Virus record (IMG/VR): IMGVR_UViG_3300026519_000002
Coordinates: 1 to 52,618 of that record
DNA: 52,618 nucleotides
Source of the DNA: a virus
Direction: 5' to 3' (one strand)
In this document: positions 7,796-15,197 of the stretch, in pieces
Layout of the letters: the number at the start of each line of letters is the position of its first letter
Numbering within the stretch: the first letter of the stretch is position 1
Notes under the pieces: generated by a model
What the model saw: the letters and a program-made list of their open reading frames with translations, nothing else
What the model was told of the DNA's origin: nothing
Database searches by the model: none
Program-made: the position numbers and the translations under genes

Positions 7796-8116
7796 TCAGG
7801 CTGTTTCGGGTCCAGGAGCCGCAGCGCTGGCGAGACGCTGAAGCTCGTCGAGAGGCCAGGGGCCAGTTGGGGCCGTGCTGAACGCGTCGATCTCGATGTT
7901 GAGCTCGTCCCGCACCTTGGGGAGGAACTTCAGCCCTGGCTTGCCGAACGCATAGAGCCAGCGGTTCACAAGCCCCGAATCGCAGCCGATCCGCTCGGCG
8001 AGCTCGGCCTGCGTCCAGTCACGGTCGAGCATCACGATCCAGAGCTGGCGCTGCCCCTCGTTCGCGTGAACGCCGAACGCGCGCTTCAAGATCGTGCGAG
8101 AGCGCTTCTCGGTCAT
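7796..8116 (-). CDS. Cro/CI-type helix-turn-helix repressor
   Basis: The 106-residue DNA-binding protein has a central helix-turn-helix (WTQAELAERIGCDSGLVNRWL) and no peptidase domain. It is the best candidate for the lysogeny repressor. Its promoter has TTGACA and CATAGT with a 17-bp spacer. The -10 ends 6 nt before the ATG, so the mRNA is probably leaderless, as known for lambda cI from PRM. The -35 overlaps a 15-bp operator-like sequence that recurs at the rightward early promoter (9599-9613), so autoregulation is likely. It could instead be a Cro-like antirepressor; no second repressor is seen. Confidence 0.75.
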   Translation of the reverse strand: MTEKRSRTILKRAFGVHANEGQRQLWIVMLDRDWTQAELAERIGCDSGLVNRWLYAFGKPGLKFLPKVRDELNIEIDAFSTAPTGPWPLDELQRLASAAAPGPETA

Positions 8117-8122
8117 GCGCCC

Positions 8123-8151
8123 ACTATGATGATAACTGTCAGGCCTGTCAA
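8123..8151 (-). promoter_or_regulatory. Repressor promoter with overlapping operator
   Basis: Reading leftward, the -35 is TTGACA (8151-8146), the spacer is 17 bp and the -10 is CATAGT (8128-8123). The repressor ATG follows after 6 nt. The operator candidate TTGACAGGCCTGACA covers 8151-8137. It matches 9599-9613 at 14 of 15 positions. A separate inverted repeat, GCTGAC/GTCAGC, lies just upstream at 8173-8188. Confidence 0.65.
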
Positions 8152-8285
8152 GTAACAGACCTTGTTGCTGCCGCTGACATTCGTCAGCATCGACCGGTGG
8201 ACGACACCATCGGTGCGCGAATCGCCTACATGCTCGACGGTGGCTACTGCGTGATGCGCGTAGCGAGGCCCCAGGGGCACGAGGC

Positions 8286-8810
8286 CTGATCCGCGCTCAT
8301 CTCGGGCCGGGCGCTATCATTCGGCTGCGAGGACTCGCCAGCGTCGATGCGGCGCTCAGCTACGTTCACGGCCAGCCGCGCATCGCGGTTCGGCGTGGGC
8401 TGTCTCCAGCACGCGAGCGCTGGGCGCTGATCCATGAGCTCGCCGAGTGGCACCTCGGCGAGATCGGCTACGAGGAGCCCGACGTCGAGCTCGTGGCCGA
8501 GGCCATCACCGCGGCGCTGGTGCTGCCACATGATGCCTTCCGAGCGGCGCTCGCCGATCACGGTCCACGGTTCGGCCCGCTCGGCGATGCCTTCGTGGCC
8601 ACGCCCACAGCGGCCGCACTACGCCTCGGAGAGGTGACTGGATGGCCCCTGGCCGTGGTTGCTCCCACCGGCGTGCGGGTTCGAGGAGATGACTTCGGCT
8701 GGCCCCCCCCACCGGAGCTCGAGCGACTCGCGAAGGCGCGGCGGATGCCCCTCGGGGTCACGAAGCATCGCCTACCTGAACGCAGGCGATGGGCCCTGAT
8801 GGCGAGCTAG
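8286..8810 (+). CDS. ImmA/IrrE-like metallopeptidase, start unresolved (possibly frameshifted)
   Basis: Translation in this frame gives a conserved ImmA-like core with IRLRGLASVDAALSYV, then RERWALIHELAEWHLG carrying the active-site-like HE and following His, then EPDVELVAEAITAALVLP. Proteins of this family cleave phage repressors to trigger induction, and its position beside the repressor fits. There is no ATG or GTG upstream of the active site in this frame. The GTG at 8493 would remove the catalytic helix. A 30-codon ORF in another frame (8197-8289, GTG start) could be the displaced N-terminus. The gene is therefore frameshifted, mis-sequenced or uses an unusual start. It ends convergent with the lipoprotein gene. 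Confidence 0.6.
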   Translation: MIRAHLGPGAIIRLRGLASVDAALSYVHGQPRIAVRRGLSPARERWALIHELAEWHLGEIGYEEPDVELVAEAITAALVLPHDAFRAALADHGPRFGPLGDAFVATPTAAALRLGEVTGWPLAVVAPTGVRVRGDDFGWPPPPELERLAKARRMPLGVTKHRLPERRRWALMAS

Positions 8811-9553
8811 GGCTCTGCGGCTAGCTCCTTGCCCCCACCCGCAGGCCGGTAGCCGGACCACATCACGCCGCAGTTGTTGCTGTCACCCAAGACTCGCAGC
8901 ACGTGACCCCGGTCGACGAGGATGCGAACGCTGGGAAGATCCGCATCCAGCTCGAGGCGCCACACGATGCTGTCGACGTCGAGCACATCGACGAGCTCGA
9001 CAGTCATCCCCTCGCAGGTGCGCGACGAGCGCACCAACGTCATGACGACGAAAGGCCCAGGCGTCACGATGCTTCCGGGCGAGGCCATGCCGCCGTCGAG
9101 TTGGGCACGGTCGTTGCGGGGCGAGGTGGGCGACCGAGGTGGTCGCCTGTGATAAGGGTTCATCAGATCCGATGTTGATCCCATCGCCGAAGCCGCGACC
9201 GTGGACGACGCGGATGGTGCCGGCGTGGCTGGCGTGGACGCCGCCAATGCTTCGGCAACCACCATCAATGGTTCTGCGTACCTGTCCGCCCCCGGGATGT
9301 CCTGCAGCATCTTCACTGCGCTGGCAAAGGTCTGTAGCTGCTCCGGCGAGTTCTTCACGGCTGCCGCGGCGATGGTCTTCAGCCCCTTGGTGCGCTTACC
9401 CTCGACAACCTCGAGCACGCCCTCCGTCATCTGGCCGCAGGCCTGAAGCCCAGCGTTCTCGCACTGGGATTTCACGGGCGACTTGAGCACCATCGAGACC
9501 CCTCCGCACCCCACCACCAACACACCGAGCAGCATCACCCAAACTCGCGACAT
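8807..9553 (-). CDS. Phage-encoded lipoprotein (probable lysogenic-conversion moron)
   Basis: The 248-residue protein has a signal peptide and lipobox (MSRVWVMLLGVLVVGC), so it should be a membrane-anchored lipoprotein. After the Cys comes a helical region with two further cysteines, then a Ser/Ala/Pro linker (about 108-130) and a C-terminal domain with ...SRTCEG... and SNNCGVMW cysteines. It has its own leftward promoter in the switch region (TTGAAT, 17 bp, CAGTAT, then 7 nt to the ATG), so it may be expressed in the lysogen. Phage lipoproteins in this position often block superinfection at the cell surface. That is inference from context. Confidence 0.72.
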   Translation of the reverse strand: MSRVWVMLLGVLVVGCGGVSMVLKSPVKSQCENAGLQACGQMTEGVLEVVEGKRTKGLKTIAAAAVKNSPEQLQTFASAVKMLQDIPGADRYAEPLMVVAEALAASTPATPAPSASSTVAASAMGSTSDLMNPYHRRPPRSPTSPRNDRAQLDGGMASPGSIVTPGPFVVMTLVRSSRTCEGMTVELVDVLDVDSIVWRLELDADLPSVRILVDRGHVLRVLGDSNNCGVMWSGYRPAGGGKELAAEP

Positions 9554-9560
9554 GGCTGCA

Positions 9561-9627
9561 ATACTGGCGACCGCTCACCCCAAATTCAACTCTGACAGTT
9601 GACAGACCTGACAAGTGTGACCATAGT
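9561..9627. promoter_or_regulatory. Divergent promoters and operator of the early operon
   Basis: Rightward: -35 TTGACA (9599-9604), 17 bp, -10 CATAGT (9622-9627), then 6 nt to the ATG at 9634, the same geometry as the repressor promoter. The operator TTGACAGACCTGACA (9599-9613) covers the -35, with an extra TGACAG half-site just upstream (9593-9598). Leftward: -35 TTGAAT (9589-9584), 17 bp, -10 CAGTAT (9566-9561), 7 nt to the lipoprotein ATG. Repressor binding here would silence the early operon. Confidence 0.68.
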
Positions 9628-9633
9628 CAGGGC

Positions 9634-10140
9634 ATGGTCCTACGCCCCACCGACTACTGTGCTCCCCTAAGCAAGGTCCTCCACACTGCCAACGGCGAGT
9701 CCTTCACCTGCGCGAGCTGCGGCGCCACCGAGGGCGCCTTCGTCCGCTACGAGCAGCTGGGTGACCACTGCGAGCGCTGCGCGCTGAGCTGCTGCGGCTG
9801 CGGCGAGGCCACCGAAGCGCACGACCGCATGATGTGCGGCGACTGCCGCCCGCACCACGAGTTGACCGAGGACGCCGCCGGGCGCGTGTGCTGGGGGGTC
9901 AGGCCCGCTGCCATCAAGGTGCAGACCAAACGGGTTCGCATCGGCCGCGTGAGTGTGCGTCGTGACGTGCTGTCGCGCGCGCTGCAGGCGGCCGACCGCG
10001 CCGACACTCAGCTGCTCATGGAGCACGGCTGGGCGCCCTACGGGCGACACGGCTGGTGGCGAAAGGAACGGGTGGGGGCGAGCACTACGAAGGCGGGCGC
10101 CCTGGCGCAGGTGCGCGACGAGCTGCGGAGGTCGGGGTGA
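9634..10140 (+). CDS. Cys-rich zinc-ribbon protein, first gene of the early operon
   Basis: The 168-residue protein opens the rightward operon directly behind its promoter, and the mRNA is probably leaderless. The first half is dense in cysteine pairs (FTCASCGATEG, HCERCALSCCGCGEA, MMCGDCRPHH), enough for two or more zinc sites. The second half is basic and helical (VRRDVLSRALQAADR). It may bind DNA or RNA or block a host protein early in infection. No family is recognised. Its stop overlaps the next ATG (TGATG). Confidence 0.72.
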   Translation: MVLRPTDYCAPLSKVLHTANGESFTCASCGATEGAFVRYEQLGDHCERCALSCCGCGEATEAHDRMMCGDCRPHHELTEDAAGRVCWGVRPAAIKVQTKRVRIGRVSVRRDVLSRALQAADRADTQLLMEHGWAPYGRHGWWRKERVGASTTKAGALAQVRDELRRSG

Positions 10141-10298
10141 TGGTCTGCACCATGGCAGCACAGGTGCCGGGCGGAAACTGGCAATGGCAGCGCTGGTGCT
10201 GCGGGGAGTGCGACGTCGTGGTCACCGACGTCGTGCGCCCCACCGTCTGCCCCCGCTGTTGCAACAGCGGTCGTGAGCTGTACCGGAGGGCCAGCTGA
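10140..10298 (+). CDS. Small zinc-finger-like protein
   Basis: This is a 52-residue protein with WCCGECDVVV and VCPRCCNS, two CxxC-like knuckles about 15 residues apart as in rubredoxin-type ribbons. Its ATG shares a base with the preceding stop (TGATG), and its stop shares a base with the next ATG. This indicates coupled translation in the early operon. Function is unknown; small zinc ribbons of this kind are common in phage early regions. Confidence 0.6.
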   Translation: MVCTMAAQVPGGNWQWQRWCCGECDVVVTDVVRPTVCPRCCNSGRELYRRAS

Positions 10299-10573
10299 TG
10301 CGCGCCCTGCTCGACGCCAAGGCGGCCATCGACGCGGCGCTCGAGGCGCACAAGACGGCCACCCCCTTCGTGGGCAGCCATCTCGTCGAGGCGCGCCTGC
10401 TCATCGACGCGGCGATCCGTCGCGAGGCCGAGCTTCGCAAGAACAATCAGAGGCTACGGCGGGAGCTGATGCAGACCCGTCGCAAAGCGGCCGAGCTCGC
10501 CAAGGCGGGCCGGTCGGACGTGACGACCACAAGCGCCGAGCTGGTGGCGCACCTAAGACAGGAGACCCCATGA
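10298..10573 (+). CDS. Hypothetical helical early protein
   Basis: This 91-residue protein is predicted to be mostly helical. It has an Ala-rich first helix and a charged coiled-coil-like segment (RREAELRKNNQRLRRELMQ), which suggests dimerisation. Start and stop are both overlapped by neighbours (TGATG upstream, ATGA downstream). No family is recognised. Confidence 0.62.
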   Translation: MRALLDAKAAIDAALEAHKTATPFVGSHLVEARLLIDAAIRREAELRKNNQRLRRELMQTRRKAAELAKAGRSDVTTTSAELVAHLRQETP

Positions 10574-10920
10574 TCTACGCGACCGAGAACGACCACCGTT
10601 ACCCGTCCCGGGTGTCCCACGAGGCGACCACCGAGCCACCGCCGTCGAGCGGTCGGGCCAAGCTGACCTTCATCCGCGACGAGCTCATGCTGGCCGCCCA
10701 TGCGGCCGGCATGCCGGGCAACGACGCGGCGCGCGCAGTCGCGAACGTCCTGCACGCGCTCATCCTGACCGTGCACGACGCGTGCGAGGCGCGCGAGTAC
10801 ATCGTGGGATCAAGCTATGCGTACGAGTTCGAGCACGGGCAGGCCATGCTCGATGCGCTCGAGGCGGCGTGCCGGCTGACCGCCGCTGAGCGGGTTCGTC
10901 GGCAAGGGGGTGGGTCGTGA
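10570..10920 (+). CDS. Hypothetical early protein
   Basis: The 116-residue protein starts at the ATG forming an ATGA overlap with the previous gene. A longer in-frame ORF from 10273 would overlap that gene completely and is rejected. The N-terminus is polar. A helical core follows (KLTFIRDELMLAAHAAGMPG, then VANVLHALILTVHDACEAREY). The stop overlaps the GTG start of the ParB-like gene. Function is unknown. Confidence 0.62.
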   Translation: MIYATENDHRYPSRVSHEATTEPPPSSGRAKLTFIRDELMLAAHAAGMPGNDAARAVANVLHALILTVHDACEAREYIVGSSYAYEFEHGQAMLDALEAACRLTAAERVRRQGGGS

Positions 10921-12449
10921 CGACCGCCAGCCTTCCGATCGCCCACCTCGCCCCCTGCGGCTTCAACCTGCGGGATGAGGTGGGCGACGTCGGCGAGCTC
11001 ACGGCCACCATCCGTGAGCACGGCGTGCTTCAGGCGCTGGTGGTGCGTCCTGCCGGCGACGTCTACGAGGTCATCGTGGGTCACCGCCGCCTTGCCGCGG
11101 CGACGGAGGCAGGACTCGAGACCGTGCCCTGTCAGGTGCGCGAGCTCACCGACGAGCAGGCGATCCAGCTCATGCTCGTCGAGAACCTGCAGCGGGCCGA
11201 CATTGCCCCGCTCGACGAGGCGGACGGCTACTGGCGACTGCACCACGACGACAAGCTGAGCGTTGAGCAGATCGCCGGCAAGGTCGGCAAGAGCGCAAGC
11301 TACGTCCGCAAGCGGCTCAAGCTCAACGACCTGAGCGCCAAGGGTAAGAAGGCTCTGGCCGCCGGCGAGCTGCCCGTGGGCGCGGCGCTGCTGCTCGCGC
11401 GGATCCCGACGGCGAAGCTGCAGGACGAAGCGCTCGGCAGCATGCGCTCGACGGTCGAGGACCCGGTGCCGCTTCTTGAGGCGCGTCAGGCGACCCAGCG
11501 CTACCAGCTGCCGCTCGCCGGCGCGCCCTTCGACATCACCGCCAAGCTCCTCGCCAGGGCCGGCGCGTGCACGACCTGCGAGCACCGCACCGGCAACCAG
11601 AGCGAGCTGTTCGACGACGCCCCCAGCGCAGACCTGTGCACCAACCCGCCTTGCTACGACAAGAAGCGCGCCGCCGCGTGGAAGGCCCGAGCCGCCGAGC
11701 ACAAGGCTGCGGGCGGCAAGGTCCTGAGCAAGGACGAGGCGGCGAAGCTGTTCCTGTATGGGGGCTACCTCAACAACCGCGACTACGTCGAGCTCGATCG
11801 CCCACCCGGCTACAGCGATCTGCCCATCAACAGCAAAAAGAAGTGGAAGACTCTGCTGGGCAAGGACGCCAAGAGTGAGGTCGTCTTGGCCCAGGACAAG
11901 TCGGGCAACGTCCGCGAACTGATCCCCCGCAAGCGAGCCATCGCGTTGGCGAAGGCCAAGCACCCCGAGCTCGCCACCAAGCCCAAGAAGGCGAAGGCCG
12001 ACCCGGCCGAGGCGAAGCGCCGGCGTGAGGCCGCCATTCACCGCGCCGCGAGCCAGGCAGCCATCGCCGATCTCGTCGCAGCGGTGCAGGGCGACGGGGG
12101 CGAGATCGGCATCTCGACGTGGCGTCTGATTGCCGAGGCCTTCGCGGACGGCTCGTGGAGCGACACCATGCGCGACGTCCTCAAGCGCCGCGACATCAAG
12201 CCGGGGAGCGACGTTCGGGAGACCTTTCAGGTGCTCATCGACGCCGGGGGCGAGGACGACGCGCCGCTCGACACCGGCGAGCTGAGCGCGCTGGTCATCG
12301 AGCTCATCGTCACGCGCAATCTCTACAACACGTGGGGGGACAACCCCGCAAAGCGCCTCGAGCAGGCCTGCGATCTCTACGGTGTGGATCTCGCGCAGCA
12401 TCGCAAGGCCGCCGCGAAACGCGAGACCAAGAGCAAGAAGGGGGCGTGA
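10917..12449 (+). CDS. ParB-like DNA-binding protein
   Basis: The 510-residue protein carries the ParB/Spo0J N-terminal fold, with LRDEVGDVGELTATIREHGV, LVVRPAGDVYEVIVGHRRL (the GHRR nucleotide box) and LMLVENLQRADIAPL. A helix-turn-helix follows (LSVEQIAGKVGKSASYVRKRL). The middle has a Cys cluster (CTTCEHRTG, then LCTNPPCYDKK). The last 150 residues include a lysine-rich linker and a helical domain. No ParA is encoded, so plasmid-style partitioning is unlikely to be its only job. Phages often carry such proteins next to recombination genes. The start is GTG, overlapping the previous stop (GTGA). Confidence 0.85.
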   Translation: MTTASLPIAHLAPCGFNLRDEVGDVGELTATIREHGVLQALVVRPAGDVYEVIVGHRRLAAATEAGLETVPCQVRELTDEQAIQLMLVENLQRADIAPLDEADGYWRLHHDDKLSVEQIAGKVGKSASYVRKRLKLNDLSAKGKKALAAGELPVGAALLLARIPTAKLQDEALGSMRSTVEDPVPLLEARQATQRYQLPLAGAPFDITAKLLARAGACTTCEHRTGNQSELFDDAPSADLCTNPPCYDKKRAAAWKARAAEHKAAGGKVLSKDEAAKLFLYGGYLNNRDYVELDRPPGYSDLPINSKKKWKTLLGKDAKSEVVLAQDKSGNVRELIPRKRAIALAKAKHPELATKPKKAKADPAEAKRRREAAIHRAASQAAIADLVAAVQGDGGEIGISTWRLIAEAFADGSWSDTMRDVLKRRDIKPGSDVRETFQVLIDAGGEDDAPLDTGELSALVIELIVTRNLYNTWGDNPAKRLEQACDLYGVDLAQHRKAAAKRETKSKKGA

Positions 12450-12721
12450 TGTACGACACTTGGCTCACCGACTGGGGGCGCTGTGGTGCGCCCGACGACG
12501 TGCCGGAGTGCCCGTGTTGTGGGGGCGAGACAACCGACCTCAAGGGGGCGGACGACGATGGTGTTGTCTTCGTCATCGTGCAGCTGTGTGCGGTGTGCGA
12601 CTGCTGCGGCTGTGAGCGCGACGGCAGCCACCCGCGGCACGTCTGTGCGTCGTGCGGCGGTGACGCCACATGGGTGCAGGTCTGGTCGGACCACGACCAG
12701 ACGGAATTGGAGGCAGCGTGA
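12449..12721 (+). CDS. Acidic Cys-rich zinc-ribbon protein
   Basis: The 90-residue acidic protein has four cysteine knuckles: CPCCGG, CAVCDCCGC and CASCGG. This implies two zinc sites. Its ATG at 12449 overlaps the ParB stop (TGATG), and its stop shares a base with the ERF start. It could be a metal-stabilised adaptor in the recombination module or an early host-interfering protein. No family is recognised, and the longer ORF from 12119 is a shadow. Confidence 0.65.
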   Translation: MYDTWLTDWGRCGAPDDVPECPCCGGETTDLKGADDDGVVFVIVQLCAVCDCCGCERDGSHPRHVCASCGGDATWVQVWSDHDQTELEAA

Positions 12722-13473
12722 TGGAGACCACGGAACGACAGAGCAAGCTCGCGATCGCGCTGGTAGAGGCGCAGAAGAAGACGCGAGCGTTGGCGAAGGA
12801 CGCGGAGAACCGCCACCATCGCTACTACTACACGTCCTCGGAGTACATGATAGAGGCGTGCCGGGCCACGCTGAGCCAGTGCGGCTTGAGCTTGTCGCTC
12901 GAGGAGTGGACGTTCGAGCCGGGCGAAGCGAAGGGGGTCGGTGGCAAGGACGCCATCGGGCGCGTGCAGCTCACCTACTGCCTGCTGCACACCTCGGGCG
13001 AGTCGCGGCCCATCCGGACGAGCACCTTCGTGTGCCCGGAGAAGGGGCGCCCGCCGGACAAGGCGGAGTTCGCAGCGATGACCGAGAACCTGGCCTACAC
13101 GCTGCGGTCGGTGCTCCTCGTGCCTCGCAACGACGATCTTGCCGAGGACATCTCTGGGCGCGATGACAGCGATTACGAGCCGCGCCGGTCCGACCCGACG
13201 CCACCTCGCCAGAGCGAGCCGCGACGACTCGACGAGGTGCTCGATGGTGACGACATCCCCGACTCGTCGGGCGATCAGCTGGCCGACGAGTTCATCCAGG
13301 AGATCCGCCGGCTCGGCGAGCTTGAGCCGTCGCAAGAGGTGCTGGCCAAGCTCGAGCGACTTCCGCCTGAGATCAAGGGCCTCAACTTCGCTCGTCCCAC
13401 CTACCTCCGGATCGTGAAGATCTACAACCCGATCATGAAGGACGTGCGCGAAGCACTGGGCGTGCCGGCGTGA
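12721..13473 (+). CDS. erf: ERF-family single-strand annealing protein
   Basis: The 250-residue recombinase-like protein would anneal complementary single strands, working with the neighbouring nuclease and SSB. The N-terminus (KLAIALVEAQKKTRALAKDA, then YYYTSSEYMIEACRATLSQC) matches the ERF superfamily, followed by the WTFEPGEAKGVGG beta region and AMTENLAYTLRSVLLVP. The C-terminal third is acidic and proline-rich, then helical. The start at 12721 couples to the upstream gene; an extension from 12670 is not needed. Confidence 0.85.
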   Translation: METTERQSKLAIALVEAQKKTRALAKDAENRHHRYYYTSSEYMIEACRATLSQCGLSLSLEEWTFEPGEAKGVGGKDAIGRVQLTYCLLHTSGESRPIRTSTFVCPEKGRPPDKAEFAAMTENLAYTLRSVLLVPRNDDLAEDISGRDDSDYEPRRSDPTPPRQSEPRRLDEVLDGDDIPDSSGDQLADEFIQEIRRLGELEPSQEVLAKLERLPPEIKGLNFARPTYLRIVKIYNPIMKDVREALGVPA

Positions 13474-14690
13474 CCACCATGTTCCTCCCGACCTTCAGCC
13501 GCCTCGACGTGGCCGCGCGCTGCGTCTACCCCTGGACCAGCCGTCAGCGCTGGCCCAAGCAACCTCCAAACGCGTTCCGAGGGGTCGGCTCGGCGGTGTC
13601 GTCGGTCGCCGAGTGCCTGGCGGTATGGGGGGACGCCCCCATCGATGCGATTGCCGAGGCGCAGGGGCTCACGCCCAGCGACACCACCAAGCTCGGTCAG
13701 ATGGCCGTCCACCTGCGGGAGCTGATCGAGGACGAAGCGACGAGAACCTCGTGGCGCGTCGCGGAGCAGGCGCTCGCCTACGACCTGCGAGCAGGCACCG
13801 CGCGGGAGCTACGTCAGGCGCACCCGCGGGACTACTCCGACCGCAAGCCCCACGAGATGAGCGGCACACCCGACCTGGTGTTCGTTCGCGATGGCGCGCT
13901 CGTGGTGCGGGACTACAAGACTGGTCGGTACACCTGGGGGAAGAACCCCGCCGAGTCGCGCCAGCTGCGGGCCCTCGGCCTCTGTGCGGCGCGTGCCTAT
14001 GGCTTCCACGAGGTCACCCTGGAGCTCGTCCAGGTGGACGCCGACGGCGTCCGTGCACGCCCCGAGCCCCTCGACGCCTTCGAGCTCGCGCTCTGTGCCG
14101 ACGAGCTCTGTGGCATTCACGACCGCATTGCCTACGAGGGGGAGCGTCCTCCGCCGAATCCGGGGCACTGGTGCGACTCGGCCTACTGCCCATTGGCCGC
14201 AACGTGTCCCGCGACGACGAAGGCGCTGGCGACGGTGGCGAAGGTCTCCGATCTGGAATATCCGCTCACGGACGAGATCACGTCTCCCGAGCATGCCGCC
14301 TACCTCCTCGAGCGCCTGGCGGTGGCGAAGACAGCCATCGAGACGATCCGCCATGCCGTCAAGGAGTACGCGCGCGAGCACGGCCCGGTGCCCCTGAACA
14401 ACGACAAGCTCTATGGCGTGGTGCTCCACGATGGACGGGAGCGCTTCGACCTGTCGGTGGACGGCGCGCTCGAAGCGATCCGGAAGCACCTCGGTCCCTT
14501 CGCCGCGGCTGCAGCCGTCTCGAGCAAGACGAGCAAGACGGCAATCGAGGTGGCCGCGAAGGCCGAGCAGACCAAGCGTGGCCAGGGGGTGCGGCGAGCG
14601 CGTGCGCTCATGGACGAGCTGCGCGAGCTCGGGGCGCTCAAGCGTGGCGCCCCCTACGAAACGATCGAAGCGTTCACGCCCAAGGGGTGA
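13470..14690 (+). CDS. PD-(D/E)XK (RecB/Cas4-like) nuclease
   Basis: The 406-residue exonuclease candidate partners the ERF annealase. The nuclease core is GTPDLVFVRDGALVVRDYKTG (about 131-151), giving the D...DxK triad, followed by a QLRALGLCAARAYG helix. WCDSAYCPLAATCPA (about 231-245) resembles the Cys cluster that holds Fe-S in AddB/Cas4 nucleases. The C-terminal 150 residues are helical. GTG start, GTGA overlap with erf. Confidence 0.82.
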   Translation: MTTMFLPTFSRLDVAARCVYPWTSRQRWPKQPPNAFRGVGSAVSSVAECLAVWGDAPIDAIAEAQGLTPSDTTKLGQMAVHLRELIEDEATRTSWRVAEQALAYDLRAGTARELRQAHPRDYSDRKPHEMSGTPDLVFVRDGALVVRDYKTGRYTWGKNPAESRQLRALGLCAARAYGFHEVTLELVQVDADGVRARPEPLDAFELALCADELCGIHDRIAYEGERPPPNPGHWCDSAYCPLAATCPATTKALATVAKVSDLEYPLTDEITSPEHAAYLLERLAVAKTAIETIRHAVKEYAREHGPVPLNNDKLYGVVLHDGRERFDLSVDGALEAIRKHLGPFAAAAAVSSKTSKTAIEVAAKAEQTKRGQGVRRARALMDELRELGALKRGAPYETIEAFTPKG

Positions 14691-14717
14691 GCTTCGCGAA
14701 CAACGATTGAGGACAAA

Positions 14718-15197
14718 ATGGCAAACGGATTGAACGAAGTCTACTTGATGGGCAACCTTGGCGATGACCCCGAGCTGCGGTTCACCCAAGGCGGCACCGG
14801 GGTGCTCAACCTCCGGCTCGCGACCAACGAACGCATCAAGCGCGACGGCGAGTGGGAAGACCACACGGAGTGGCACAACGTGGTGGTGTGGGGGAAGCGA
14901 GGTGAGAGCCTAGGCATGATCCTCGTCAAGGGCAGCAGGGTGCTCATCAAGGGCAACCTCCGGACCTCAAGCTACGAGGGCAAGGATGGCGTGAAGCGGT
15001 ACAAGACCGAGATCCACGCCCGAGAGGTGGTCCTCACAGGCGACGGCGGTGGACGGAGCGATCGGGGGCGCGACGACGACCGCCGCGATCGCCGCCGGGA
15101 CCGCGACAGCGACCGTGGGCGCCGTCGTGACGATCGGGGGCGGGATCGGGATCGAGACCGGGGACGCGGGCGTGACCGCGACGAGGACTTCCGGTGA
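14718..15197 (+). CDS. ssb: Single-stranded DNA-binding protein with RD-repeat tail
   Basis: The 159-residue protein begins with a standard OB fold, with NEVYLMGNLGDDPELRFTQG, EWEDHTEWHNVVVWGKRGE and GSRVLIKGNLRTSSY. The last 55 residues are almost only Arg, Asp and Gly, ending DEDFR instead of the bacterial DDDIPF tip. The mixed-charge tail may replace the usual partner-recruiting acidic tip. It lies between the exonuclease and an SMC-like ATPase. Confidence 0.93.
   Translation: MANGLNEVYLMGNLGDDPELRFTQGGTGVLNLRLATNERIKRDGEWEDHTEWHNVVVWGKRGESLGMILVKGSRVLIKGNLRTSSYEGKDGVKRYKTEIHAREVVLTGDGGGRSDRGRDDDRRDRRRDRDSDRGRRRDDRGRDRDRDRGRGRDRDEDFR

Noticed and set aside
10815-12401. 528-codon minus-strand ORF
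   Set aside because: Antisense shadow of the ParB-like gene.
13809-14876. Long minus-strand ORF
   Set aside because: Shadow of the PD-(D/E)XK nuclease and ssb genes.
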